Shown here piece by piece: positions 8,506-19,485 of a DNA stretch of 64,000 nt. The translations under genes were made by a program, and so were the position numbers. The first letter of the stretch is position 1. Each line of letters opens with the position of its first letter. A model generated the notes under the pieces. The model saw only the letters and a program-made list of their open reading frames with translations. It was not told the origin of the DNA and searched no databases. The stretch is from Streptomyces sp. Tue6028 (lineage in GTDB: Bacteria; Actinomycetota; Actinomycetes; Streptomycetales; Streptomycetaceae), in contig NZ_MLCE01000029.1 in NCBI RefSeq assembly GCF_002300165.1, forward strand, positions 30,794 through 94,793, written 5' to 3'.

Positions 8506-10557
8506 CTACCCGGCCACGGGCAGCCGCGCCCCGTCCCGCAGGAACAGCGGGATGCGGTCCAGCGGCGCGTCGACCGTCACGGCCGCGCCGCCTTCGTACG
8601 TCTCGCCCGTCCACGCGTCCGTCCAACGGGCCCCCGCCGGGAGGTACGCCGTACGGGCGGTCGCCCCCGACGTGAGCACCGGCGCGACCAGCAGATCGGG
8701 GCCGAAGAGGTACGCGTCGTCCACCGACCAGGCGGCGTGGTCGTCGGGGAACTCCAGGAACAGCGGGCGCATCACCGGCAGCCCCTCCTCGTGCGCCTGC
8801 CGCATGACGTCCAGCACGTACGGCTTCAGGCGCTCCCGCAGCAGCAGGTACTTCTCCATGATCGCGCCGGCCTCCTCGCCGTACGACCAGACCTCGTTCG
8901 GGCCGCCGGTCATGTCCGGGCCCAGCGGCATGCCCGGGTCGCGGAAGCCGTGCAGACGCATCAGCGGGGACAGCGCGCCGAACTGGAACCAGCGGATCAT
9001 GACCTCGCGGTACGCGGGGTCGTCCGGATCCCCGCCGTGGAAGCCGCCGATGTCGGTGTTCCACCACGGGATGCCGGACAGCGCGGTGTTGAGACCCGCC
9101 GCGATCTGACGGCGCAGGGTCGGGAAGTCCGTGCCGATGTCGCCCGACCAGAGGGCCGCCCCGTAGCGCTGGCTGCCCGCCCACGCCGAGCGGTTGAGGG
9201 TGACGATGTCCGTCCGGCCGGCGGCGAGCAGGCCCTCGAAGAAGGTGCGGGAGTTCTCCCGCGGATAGAGGTTGCCGACCTCCAGGCCGGGCCCCGCGTG
9301 ATAGCGCAGGTTCTCCTGGAAGCCGGGCTTCAGCTCCGGCTCGCAGGCGTCCAGCCAGAAGGCCTTGATCCCGTACGGGGCCAGGTAGTTGTCCTTCACC
9401 CGCGACCAGAGGAAGTCCCGCGCGTCGGGGTTCGTCGCGTCGTAGAACGCCACCTGGACGGTGGACGCGACCCCCTTGTCCGGCCAGTCCGCGTGCGCCA
9501 TCGGTCCGTACTGGGTGCCGATGAGATGGCCCCGCTGCTCCATGAGCTGGTGGTTCTCGGAGAGCGGCGAGACCGAGGGCCAGACGCTGACCACCAGCTC
9601 GACACCCAGCTCGGACAGCTCCCGCTGCATGGCGGCCGGATCCGGCCACTCGGCCGGGTCGAACTTCCACTCGCCGAGGTGCGTCCAGTGGAAGAAGTCG
9701 CACACGATGACGTCCAGGGGCAGCCCGCGACGCTTGTACTCCCGTGCCACGGCGAGGAGTTCGTCCTGTGTGCGATAGCGCAGCTTGCACTGCCAGAACC
9801 CGGCCGCCCACTCGGGCAGCATCGGTGTGCGGCCGGTGGCGGCGCTGTAGCGGCGCTGGGCGTCGGCCGGGGCGCCCGCCGTGATCCAGTAGTCGATCTG
9901 ACGGGCCGAGTCGGCCACCCATCGGGTGCCGTTGCCCGCGAGCTCCACACGGCCGATCGCCGGACTGTTCCACAGCAGGGTGTAGCCGCGGCTGGAGGTG
10001 AGCACGGGGATCGTGACCTCGGCGTTGCGCTGGACGAGGTCCAGGACCGCGCCCTTCTGGTCCAGCAGCCCGTGCTGGTGCTGTCCGAGGCCGTACAGCT
10101 TCTCGCCCTCGTACGCGGCGAACCGCTGCTCCAGGCGGTGGTGGCCGTTCCCGGTCGGGGTGTACAGGCGGGAGCCGGGCCACCAGAAGTGGGCGCGTTC
10201 CTCGGCGAGCAGCTCGCCCCCGTCCGCGGTGCGCACGAAGCGGATCAGGCCCTCGGCGTCGACCTCGACGGTCAGCGCGCCCACCGTCAGCCGGCCCTCG
10301 CCGTCGAGGATCTTCACGGTGCTCTCGGTGGCCGGCGGCTCGTCGAGCAGCGCGCCGGGGAGGTCTTCGAGGAGCGGTCCGCCGAGGCGCGCACGGACCC
10401 GGACCGCGTCCGGCCCCCATGGTTCGATGCGGACGGTCTCCTGGCGTCCGCTCCACTCCAGCGCGCCGTCCCGCTCGCGGAACGTGCCGACGGTCGGGGA
10501 GGACTGCGCGAGGCTGACCGAGCTCGACTGGGTCTGGTTTTCGGCAGGCTGATTCAC
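8506..10557 (-). CDS. GH31 alpha-xylosidase (YicI-like), intracellular
   Basis: 683-aa glycosidase of family GH31. Alpha-xylosidases of this type remove xylose from the non-reducing end of xyloglucan oligosaccharides. Signatures: nucleophile Asp403 in KAFWLDACEPEL and acid/base Asp473 in WSGDIGTDFP, after an N-terminal beta domain (about residues 20-270). No signal peptide is evident. The GTG start at 10557 was chosen because AGGAG lies eight bases upstream (CAGGAGCACTCTCC); an in-frame ATG near 10644 would add an alanine-rich stretch unlike the family. The gene faces the GH12 gene and shares its terminator. Alpha-glucosidase activity is the main alternative, but the FWLDACEPE form and the neighbours favour xylosidase. 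Confidence 0.85.
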   Translation of the reverse strand: MNQPAENQTQSSSVSLAQSSPTVGTFRERDGALEWSGRQETVRIEPWGPDAVRVRARLGGPLLEDLPGALLDEPPATESTVKILDGEGRLTVGALTVEVDAEGLIRFVRTADGGELLAEERAHFWWPGSRLYTPTGNGHHRLEQRFAAYEGEKLYGLGQHQHGLLDQKGAVLDLVQRNAEVTIPVLTSSRGYTLLWNSPAIGRVELAGNGTRWVADSARQIDYWITAGAPADAQRRYSAATGRTPMLPEWAAGFWQCKLRYRTQDELLAVAREYKRRGLPLDVIVCDFFHWTHLGEWKFDPAEWPDPAAMQRELSELGVELVVSVWPSVSPLSENHQLMEQRGHLIGTQYGPMAHADWPDKGVASTVQVAFYDATNPDARDFLWSRVKDNYLAPYGIKAFWLDACEPELKPGFQENLRYHAGPGLEVGNLYPRENSRTFFEGLLAAGRTDIVTLNRSAWAGSQRYGAALWSGDIGTDFPTLRRQIAAGLNTALSGIPWWNTDIGGFHGGDPDDPAYREVMIRWFQFGALSPLMRLHGFRDPGMPLGPDMTGGPNEVWSYGEEAGAIMEKYLLLRERLKPYVLDVMRQAHEEGLPVMRPLFLEFPDDHAAWSVDDAYLFGPDLLVAPVLTSGATARTAYLPAGARWTDAWTGETYEGGAAVTVDAPLDRIPLFLRDGARLPVAG

Positions 10558-11154
10558 GGAGAGTGCTCCTGAAGGAAGGAGTGACAGCGGACCCGGCGCG
10601 GCCGTGACGGCCGCCGGGGCAGACGGGGCTACCGCAACGCCCATACGGACCAGGGCGGTTGCGCGGTACGTGGACTCGGGGAGCGGCCGGAGCCGTCCGG
10701 TGCCTTCGGGAACCGGCTGCTGCCGGTCCCGTTCTTCGGGGACGCGGCCGGAGCCGGTCCCGTGCCCTGACGGGCGTGGTCGGTGCGTGGCGCCTCGGGC
10801 CCGCCGGTCAGGCGCGGGCCGGTTGCCCACGCGGCCGCTCCGGCCGCGCCGCCGGTGCCTGTCCGTCCGTCTCCGGGGGACGGACGGACACGCTCCGTGA
10901 CGGGAGCCGGCGACTGGCCCGGCCCGGGGCGGGGGCTTCCGGGTCTCGGTCTCGGTCCGGGAGCCCGGTCCCGGACCGGATCCCGGGCCCGAGTGCGGGA
11001 GTCGTTCGGCGCCACTCCCTCGGCCGGGGAGCGGCCCGGTGCTGCGCCCGAGCCGGGGAACCGTCCGGGGTCCAACGCCGGGCCCCCTTGTGCGGGGGAG
11101 GGGACCCCGTGCCGGGGAGCCCCCGCAGATGCCCGGATGCCGTCCCGGGCGGGG
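10558..11154. other. 597-bp gap with no supported gene
   Basis: The stretch between the GH31 start and the LacI stop is very GC-rich with many short GGCCCGGG and GGTCCCGG runs. Open frames exist on both strands but their products are Pro/Gly/Arg low complexity without any motif. The GH31 promoter should lie in its left part; I see no copy of the GAAGCGCTTC operator here. Confidence 0.5.
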
Positions 11155-12168
11155 TCAGGAAGTGGACGGCGCCGGACCCGTACTCGCCCGTACCGTCAAC
11201 TCCGGTGCGATCAGGACGACTTCGTCCTCACCGTGTCCGTCGAGCTTGGCGATCAGCTGCTCGACGGCGTGCCGGCCCATCTCCTGTGCGGGGATGGCGA
11301 CCGAGGTCAGCCGCACCGAGGCCTGCGTCGCGACCTGGTCCGGGCAGATCGCGATCACCGACACGTCCTCGGGCACGGCCCGGCCCTGCTGGCGCAGCAG
11401 GGCGAGCAGCGGTTCCACCGCGGACTCGTTCTGCACGACGAATCCCGTGGTGGCCGGGCGCTCGTCGAGGATCCGGGCGAGTGTCACGGCCATCGCGTCG
11501 TACCCGCCCTCGCAGGGGCGGTGCAGCACGCGCAGGCCCAGCTCCCGCGACCGGGACCGGAGCCCGTCGAGGGTGCGTTCGGCGAAGCCGGTGTGCCGTT
11601 CGTAGACGGCGGGCGCCTCGCCGATGACAGCGATGTCACGGTGCCCCAGCATCGCCAGATGCTCGGCGCACAGCGCGCCGGTGGCACCGAAGTCGAGATC
11701 GACGCAGGTCAGCCCCGAGGTGTCGGCGGGCAGACCGATGAGTACGGACGGCTGGTCGGTCTCGCGCAGCAGCGGCAGCCGCTCGTCGTCGAGTTCGACG
11801 TCCATCAGGATCATCGCGTCGGCGAGCCCGCTGCCGGTGACCCGGCGGACCGCGTCGGGGCCCTCCTCACCGGTGAGCAGCAGGACGTCGTACCCGTGGA
11901 TGCGGGCGGTGGTCGCCACCGCGATGGCGATCTCCATCATCACGGGTACGTACATGTCGGTGCGGAGCGGAACCATCAGCGCGATGATGTTGGACCGGCT
12001 GCTCGCCAGGGCACGGGCGCCGGCGTTCGGGTGGTAGCCGAGCTCCTGGATGCTCTGCTCGACCCGCTGCCGGGTGTTCGCGGAGATGGACCGCTTGCCG
12101 CTGAGGACATAGCTCACCGTGCTCGCCGAGACTCCGGCGTGCTGGGCGACCTCGGCGAGGGTGACCAT
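11155..12168 (-). CDS. LacI-family transcriptional regulator
   Basis: 337-aa sugar-responsive repressor. The N-terminal helix-turn-helix (VTLAEVAQHAGVSASTVSYV) and hinge helix (NAGARALA) bind DNA; residues about 60-337 form the periplasmic-binding-protein-like effector domain ending in SVAIPAQEMGRHAVEQL. ATG 12168 is chosen because it begins exactly at the MVTLAEVA motif with GGAGAG just upstream; the frame remains open for 400 bases beyond but without LacI similarity. Two GAAGCGCTTC dyads lie directly upstream, suggesting autorepression. It is the only regulator in the glycosidase cluster, so control of the xyloglucan genes by an oligosaccharide is inferred, although I saw no operator copy near those genes inside the window. 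Confidence 0.92.
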   Translation of the reverse strand: MVTLAEVAQHAGVSASTVSYVLSGKRSISANTRQRVEQSIQELGYHPNAGARALASSRSNIIALMVPLRTDMYVPVMMEIAIAVATTARIHGYDVLLLTGEEGPDAVRRVTGSGLADAMILMDVELDDERLPLLRETDQPSVLIGLPADTSGLTCVDLDFGATGALCAEHLAMLGHRDIAVIGEAPAVYERHTGFAERTLDGLRSRSRELGLRVLHRPCEGGYDAMAVTLARILDERPATTGFVVQNESAVEPLLALLRQQGRAVPEDVSVIAICPDQVATQASVRLTSVAIPAQEMGRHAVEQLIAKLDGHGEDEVVLIAPELTVRASTGPAPSTS

Positions 12169-12183
12169 CCAGCTCTCCAAGCT

Positions 12184-12201
12184 TTGTGAAGCGCTTCGAC
12201 A
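12184..12201. promoter_or_regulatory. LacI-type operator 1
   Basis: GAAGCGCTTC core with the right half extended to GCTTCGACA. It ends 16 bases before the LacI start, next to its ribosome binding site, a classic place for autorepression. The left half is less well matched than in operator 2. Confidence 0.7.
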
Positions 12202-12272
12202 GTGCGCGTGTTGCGGACAGGGGAGTGAGGGTGGCTCGACAGTAGCCCGGTGGAGATGGTGTGTCCATAGGT

Positions 12273-12290
12273 TGTCGAAGCGCTTCGACA
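12273..12290. promoter_or_regulatory. LacI-type operator 2, perfect 18-bp palindrome
   Basis: TGTCGAAGCGCTTCGACA is a perfect palindrome with the central CG of LacI-family operators. Its centre lies 89 bp from that of operator 1, between the LacI gene and the acyl-CoA dehydrogenase gene, so it could serve the LacI promoter alone or help form a loop with operator 1. Confidence 0.8.
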
Positions 12291-12775
12291 GCGAAATTCC
12301 GACGACGGGAATCCCCGGTGCTCCCCGGCAAGCCGCGGGACGCGTACCCGGGCGCTCCCCGACTCCTCGCGGGGCGCTATCCCGGACGCTACCCGGCGGC
12401 CGGCGGGGCGCGTTCCCGAACGCTCCCGGCGGTCCGGAGGCCTGCCGTCCCGCGAGCTCTCCGGCGGCCTTCGCCAAGGAGTCCCGGGAGGCTCCCCGGT
12501 GCCCAGGGAAGGATCCGGCGGCCGCTCGGTGGCCTGTGCAGACGTTCCCCCGAATGGCCCCCTGACGCAACATCGCGGACAGCACCCGTCCAGGGCGTCC
12601 CGCACAGGGCGCACCGGCCCCGAACCCGGGGGCGCGTACCGGCCGAACGCCGCGCGAGGACTGGTGGGGTCACCCCGGATCGGGTACATACGATCGAGTA
12701 GCACCGGTCGGTAATGATCGATGCTGATCAGCGATGAACGGCCCCAAGATCCCTATTCGCGGCGAGGTGAGCCTC
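12291..12775. other. 485-bp gap upstream of acyl-CoA dehydrogenase, no gene supported
   Basis: No open frame here has recognisable protein features. The 3' part (12680-12735) is less GC-rich and carries TACATACGATCG and a TGATC-GATGCT-GATCA dyad (12714-12729), so the promoter of the acyl-CoA dehydrogenase gene is probably there; I cannot fix a -35/-10 pair. Confidence 0.4.
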
Positions 12776-14707
12776 ATGTCCGCAACACCCCACAAGCCCA
12801 CGGTCACGGAGCGTGAGGCCCGACAGGTCGCCGAGGCCGCGCGTGAACAGGACTGGCGCAAGCCGAGCTTCGCCAAGGAGCTGTTCCTCGGGCGCTTCCG
12901 GCTCGACCTGATCCATCCGCACCCGATGCCGTCCGACGAGGCCTCGCAGCGCGGCGAGGAGTTCCTCGCCAAACTGCGCGACTTCTGCGAGACGAAGATC
13001 GACTCCGCCCGCATCGAGCGTGAGGCGCAAATCCCGGACGAGACGATCGACGGGCTCAAGGAGCTCGGCGCCCTCGGTATGAAGATCGACACCAAGTACG
13101 GCGGCCTCGGGCTGACGCAGGTGTACTACAACAAGGCGCTGGCCCTGGTCGGTTCGGCGAACCCGGCGATCGGCGCGCTGCTCTCCGCGCACCAGTCGAT
13201 CGGCGTCCCGCAGCCGCTGAAGATCTTCGGCACCCAGGAGCAGAAGGACGTCTTCCTGCCGCGCTGCGCCCGCACCGACATCTCGGCGTTCCTGCTGACC
13301 GAGCCCGACGTGGGCTCCGACCCGGCGCGGCTCGCCACGGCCGCCGTGCCGGACGGCGACGACTACGTCCTCGACGGCGTGAAGCTGTGGACGACCAACG
13401 GCGTCGTCGCCGATCTGCTCGTCGTCATGGCGCGGGTGCCGAAGTCCGAGGGCCACAAGGGCGGCATCACGGCCTTCGTGGTCGAGGCGGGCTCCGAGGG
13501 CATCACCGTCGAGAACCGCAACGCCTTCATGGGCCTGCGCGGCCTGGAGAACGGCGTCACCCGCTTCCATCAGGTCCGGGTGCCCGCCGCGAACCGGATC
13601 GGCGCCGAGGGCGCCGGCCTCAAGATCGCCCTGACCACCCTCAACACCGGCCGGCTCTCCCTGCCCGCGATGTGCGTCGGCGCGGGCAAGTGGTGCCTGA
13701 AGATCGCCCGCGAATGGTCGGCGGCCCGCGAACAGTGGGGCAAGCCGGTCGCCCTCCACGAGGCCGTCGGTGCCAAGATCTCCTTCATCGCGGCGACCAC
13801 CTTCGCGCTGGAGGCCGTCGTCGACCTGTCCTCGCAGATGGCCGACGAGGACCGCAACGACATCCGGATCGAGGCGGCCCTCGCCAAGCTGTACGGCTCC
13901 GAGATGGGCTGCCTGATGGCGGACGAGCTCGTCCAGATCCGCGGTGGCCGCGGCTTCGAGACGGCCGCCTCGCTCGCCGCCCGCGGCGAACGCGCCGTGC
14001 CCGCCGAGCAGATCCTGCGCGACCTGCGCATCAACCGGATCTTCGAGGGCTCGACGGAGATCATGCACCTGCTGATCGCCCGCGAGGCCGTGGACGCCCA
14101 CCTCTCGGTGGCCGGCGACCTCATCGACCCCGACAAGTCCCTCTCGGACAAGGCGAAGGCGGGCGCGAACGCCGGCGTCTTCTACGCCAAGTGGCTGCCG
14201 AAGCTGGTGGCGGGACCGGGTCAACTCCCGCGGTCGTACCACGAGTTCAACCAGCAGGTGGACCTGTCGCCGCATCTGCGGTATGTCGAGCGCAGCGCGC
14301 GCAAGCTCGCCCGCTCCACCTTCTACGCCATGTCCCGCTGGCAGGGCCGCATGGAGACCAAGCAGGGCTTCCTGGGCCGGATCGTCGACATCGGCGCCGA
14401 GCTCTTCGCGATGAGCGCGGCCTGCGTCCGCGCCGAGCACCTGCGCGCCACGGGCGAGCACGGCCGCGAGGCCTACCAGCTCGCCGACGCGTTCTGCCGT
14501 CAGTCCCGCATCCGCGTCGAGGAACTCTTCGGCCGCCTGTGGTCCAACACCGACGACCTCGACCGCAAGGTGGTCGAGGGAGTCCTGTCCGGCACCTACA
14601 CCTGGCTGGAGGAGGGCGTCGTCGACCCGTCCGGCGAGGGCCCCTGGATCGCCGATGCCACACCCGGACCGTCCCGGAAGGAAAACGTCCGCCGGCCCAT
14701 TCGCTGA
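12776..14707 (+). CDS. Acyl-CoA dehydrogenase (FadE-type)
   Basis: 643-aa FAD-dependent dehydrogenase, predicted to introduce the trans-2 double bond into acyl-CoA in beta-oxidation. It has the three ACAD domains: helical N-terminal part (about 60-190), beta-domain with FLLTEPDVGSDPA, and C-terminal helical domain containing IRGGRGFE and the catalytic-base motif RIFEGSTEIMHLL. An extra ~170-residue helical tail makes it longer than the ~400-aa short-chain type and like very-long-chain dehydrogenases. ATG 12776 is preceded by GAGGTGA at good spacing; an in-frame ATG at 12734 has no such site. It is monocistronic or read into the next gene. Substrate chain length cannot be told. Confidence 0.9.
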   Translation: MSATPHKPTVTEREARQVAEAAREQDWRKPSFAKELFLGRFRLDLIHPHPMPSDEASQRGEEFLAKLRDFCETKIDSARIEREAQIPDETIDGLKELGALGMKIDTKYGGLGLTQVYYNKALALVGSANPAIGALLSAHQSIGVPQPLKIFGTQEQKDVFLPRCARTDISAFLLTEPDVGSDPARLATAAVPDGDDYVLDGVKLWTTNGVVADLLVVMARVPKSEGHKGGITAFVVEAGSEGITVENRNAFMGLRGLENGVTRFHQVRVPAANRIGAEGAGLKIALTTLNTGRLSLPAMCVGAGKWCLKIAREWSAAREQWGKPVALHEAVGAKISFIAATTFALEAVVDLSSQMADEDRNDIRIEAALAKLYGSEMGCLMADELVQIRGGRGFETAASLAARGERAVPAEQILRDLRINRIFEGSTEIMHLLIAREAVDAHLSVAGDLIDPDKSLSDKAKAGANAGVFYAKWLPKLVAGPGQLPRSYHEFNQQVDLSPHLRYVERSARKLARSTFYAMSRWQGRMETKQGFLGRIVDIGAELFAMSAACVRAEHLRATGEHGREAYQLADAFCRQSRIRVEELFGRLWSNTDDLDRKVVEGVLSGTYTWLEEGVVDPSGEGPWIADATPGPSRKENVRRPIR

Positions 14708-14734
14708 CCATTTTCCCCAGGAATTCACTGGGGT

Positions 14735-14802
14735 CCCGTTCGCCATTCCGCTGCTTGCCGCACCGAACGTGTGCGCCGACAATGAACGGAATGGCGAACG
14801 GG
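14735..14802. promoter_or_regulatory. 16-bp inverted repeat covering the next gene's ribosome binding site
   Basis: CCCGTTCGCCATTCCG (14735-14750) is perfectly repeated in inverse orientation at 14787-14802 with a 36-base loop. The right arm ends within GGGGA (14800-14804), the likely ribosome binding site of the 161-aa gene starting at 14811. It can act as terminator for the upstream gene or as an RNA switch that hides the ribosome site. Confidence 0.6.
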
Positions 14803-14810
14803 GACGGCAG

Positions 14811-15296
14811 ATGCGCCAAGGAGTCGGGGAAGAATACAGCCACGGTATTTCCGTACAGCTGACGCGCGCCCGCGGGGAGGCGTGGCGTCAGCTCGACGAG
14901 ATGGATCTCGTACGGGCGCTGCGGACGGTGCGCGACGAAGTGCAGCCGCTGGCGCAGAAACTGCGCGAAGGAGCGCCGGAGACCTTCGAGGCACACCGCG
15001 ACGCGCTCGCGGTCCTGCTCAACGACTGCGCGCTGGCCGTGGTCGACGTGGAGCCACGGCCGCCCGTGGCCTCCTTCGACGCGGTGCGCATCCGGAGGAT
15101 CGACCTCCGTGACGTCGACGCTCTGCTCGACGCCGGACGGCCGGGCGAACGGCCCGTGATCCAGCAGCTCTTCCGCGCCGCACTCGACGTCGTCGACGAC
15201 CCCGTGCTGCGCGAAGTGATCACCGCGAATCAACAGGGCGTCCATATTCTCCAGCGTGCCAATCGCTGGATCCGGATGCTCGCGGACGCCGTTTAG
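14811..15296 (+). CDS. Hypothetical protein upstream of secA
   Basis: 161-aa protein I do not recognise. It is predicted soluble and mostly helical, rich in Arg, Asp, Leu and Val; no signal peptide, membrane segment or known motif is seen. Two conserved-looking stretches are ARGEAWRQLDEMDLVRAL near the N terminus and ITANQQGVHILQRANRWIRM at the C terminus. ATG 14811 has GGGGA six bases upstream; upstream in-frame codons lack a site. It ends 16 bases before secA with no terminator, so it is very probably co-transcribed with it. The position recalls regulatory genes placed before secA in other bacteria, but no arrest peptide resembling SecM is visible, so any such role is only a guess. Confidence 0.7.
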   Translation: MRQGVGEEYSHGISVQLTRARGEAWRQLDEMDLVRALRTVRDEVQPLAQKLREGAPETFEAHRDALAVLLNDCALAVVDVEPRPPVASFDAVRIRRIDLRDVDALLDAGRPGERPVIQQLFRAALDVVDDPVLREVITANQQGVHILQRANRWIRMLADAV

Positions 15297-15312
15297 TTGC
15301 GGGGGAATTCCC

Positions 15313-18111
<2,799 letters not shown>

Positions 18112-18228
18112 GGGACGTCCACGACCACGAGGGACGATGCCGCCCCGTCCGGACCCCAGGGGCGGCAGCACGGCGCGAAGTGGGGGAGCCCTGTCCTGCC
18201 GGGGACGCGTTGCGGCCACAATGGGGGG

Positions 18229-19485
18229 ATGAGCGACAGTCCAGCCCCCCTCGCTGATCCGCACCTTGTCTTCGACCCCGTGGACGGAGTCAGGGATGTC
18301 GTGATCCTCGGCTCCACCGGCTCGATCGGCACCCAGGCCATCGACCTCGTGCTGCGCAACCCCGACCGGTTCCGGGTCACCGCGCTGTCCGCCGCCGGCG
18401 GCAGGGTCGGACTGCTGGCCGAGCAGGCCCACCGGCTCCGGGTCCGGGCGGTCGCCGTCGCCCGCGAGGACGTCGTCCCCGCGCTGCGCGAGGCCCTCGC
18501 GGCGCAGTACGCCCCCGGAGAGGCCCTTCCCGAGATCCTCGCCGGGCCGGACGCCGCCACCCGGCTCGCCTCCTCCGACTGCCACACCGTGCTCAACGGC
18601 ATCACCGGTTCGATCGGCCTCGCGCCCACCCTCGCCGCCCTGGAGGCGGGCCGCACCCTCGCGCTCGCCAACAAGGAATCGCTCATCGTCGGCGGCCCGC
18701 TGGTGAAGGCGCTGGCCAAGCCGGGACAGATCATCCCCGTCGACTCCGAGCACGCGGCGCTGTTCCAGGCGCTGGCCTCCGGCACCCGCGCCGACGTGCG
18801 CAAGCTGGTCGTGACCGCCTCCGGCGGCCCCTTCCGCGGCCGTACGAAGGCGGAGCTGGCCGACGTCACCCCCACCGACGCCCTCGCGCACCCCACCTGG
18901 GCCATGGGACCGGTCATCACGGTCAACTCCGCGACCCTGGTCAACAAGGGGCTGGAAGTCATCGAGGCACACCTCCTCTACGACATTCCCTTCGACCGTA
19001 TTGAGGTCGTCGTGCATCCGCAGTCGTATGTCCACTCGATGGTGGAATTCACGGACGGATCGACGATCGCCCAGGCGACGCCCCCCGACATGCGGGGGCC
19101 GATCGCCATCGGCCTCGGCTGGCCCGAACGCGTCCCGGACGCCGCGCCGGCCTTCGACTGGACAAAGGCGTCGAGCTGGGAGTTCTTCCCGCTCGACAAC
19201 GACGCGTTCCCGTCCGTCGGGCTCGCCCGGCACGTGGGGCAGCTCGCGGGCACGGCCCCGGCGGTGTTCAATGCCGCCAACGAGGAGTGCGTCGACGCGT
19301 TCCTGAACGGCACACTGCCGTTCAACGGGATCATGGAGACCGTCACACGGGTGGTCGAGGAACACGGCACCCCGGCCACGGGAACTTCCCTGACCGTCGC
19401 GGACGTCCTCGAAGCGGAGACCTGGGCGCGCGCCCGGGCCCGGGAACTGACCGCCCGGACGACAATCGCGGAGGCTCGTGCATGA
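18229..19485 (+). CDS. dxr: 1-deoxy-D-xylulose 5-phosphate reductoisomerase
   Basis: 418-aa enzyme that converts DXP to MEP with NADPH, the committed step of the non-mevalonate isoprenoid pathway. NADPH fold GSTGSIGTQAIDLV at residues 28-41, metal-binding DSEHAAL, substrate loop HPTWAMG, and the C-terminal helical domain are all present. About 25 extra residues precede the fold, common in actinomycetes. The stop overlaps the rseP start (ATGA). ispG of the same pathway follows two genes later. Confidence 0.97.
   Translation: MSDSPAPLADPHLVFDPVDGVRDVVILGSTGSIGTQAIDLVLRNPDRFRVTALSAAGGRVGLLAEQAHRLRVRAVAVAREDVVPALREALAAQYAPGEALPEILAGPDAATRLASSDCHTVLNGITGSIGLAPTLAALEAGRTLALANKESLIVGGPLVKALAKPGQIIPVDSEHAALFQALASGTRADVRKLVVTASGGPFRGRTKAELADVTPTDALAHPTWAMGPVITVNSATLVNKGLEVIEAHLLYDIPFDRIEVVVHPQSYVHSMVEFTDGSTIAQATPPDMRGPIAIGLGWPERVPDAAPAFDWTKASSWEFFPLDNDAFPSVGLARHVGQLAGTAPAVFNAANEECVDAFLNGTLPFNGIMETVTRVVEEHGTPATGTSLTVADVLEAETWARARARELTARTTIAEARA

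Noticed and set aside
10629..11075. Reverse 148-codon frame between the GH31 and LacI genes
   Set aside because: Only Pro/Gly/Arg repeats and no ribosome site; kept as a gap without a gene.
18112..18228. Riboswitch or attenuator before dxr
   Set aside because: The 117-bp gap has no conserved leader or strong hairpin that I could identify.
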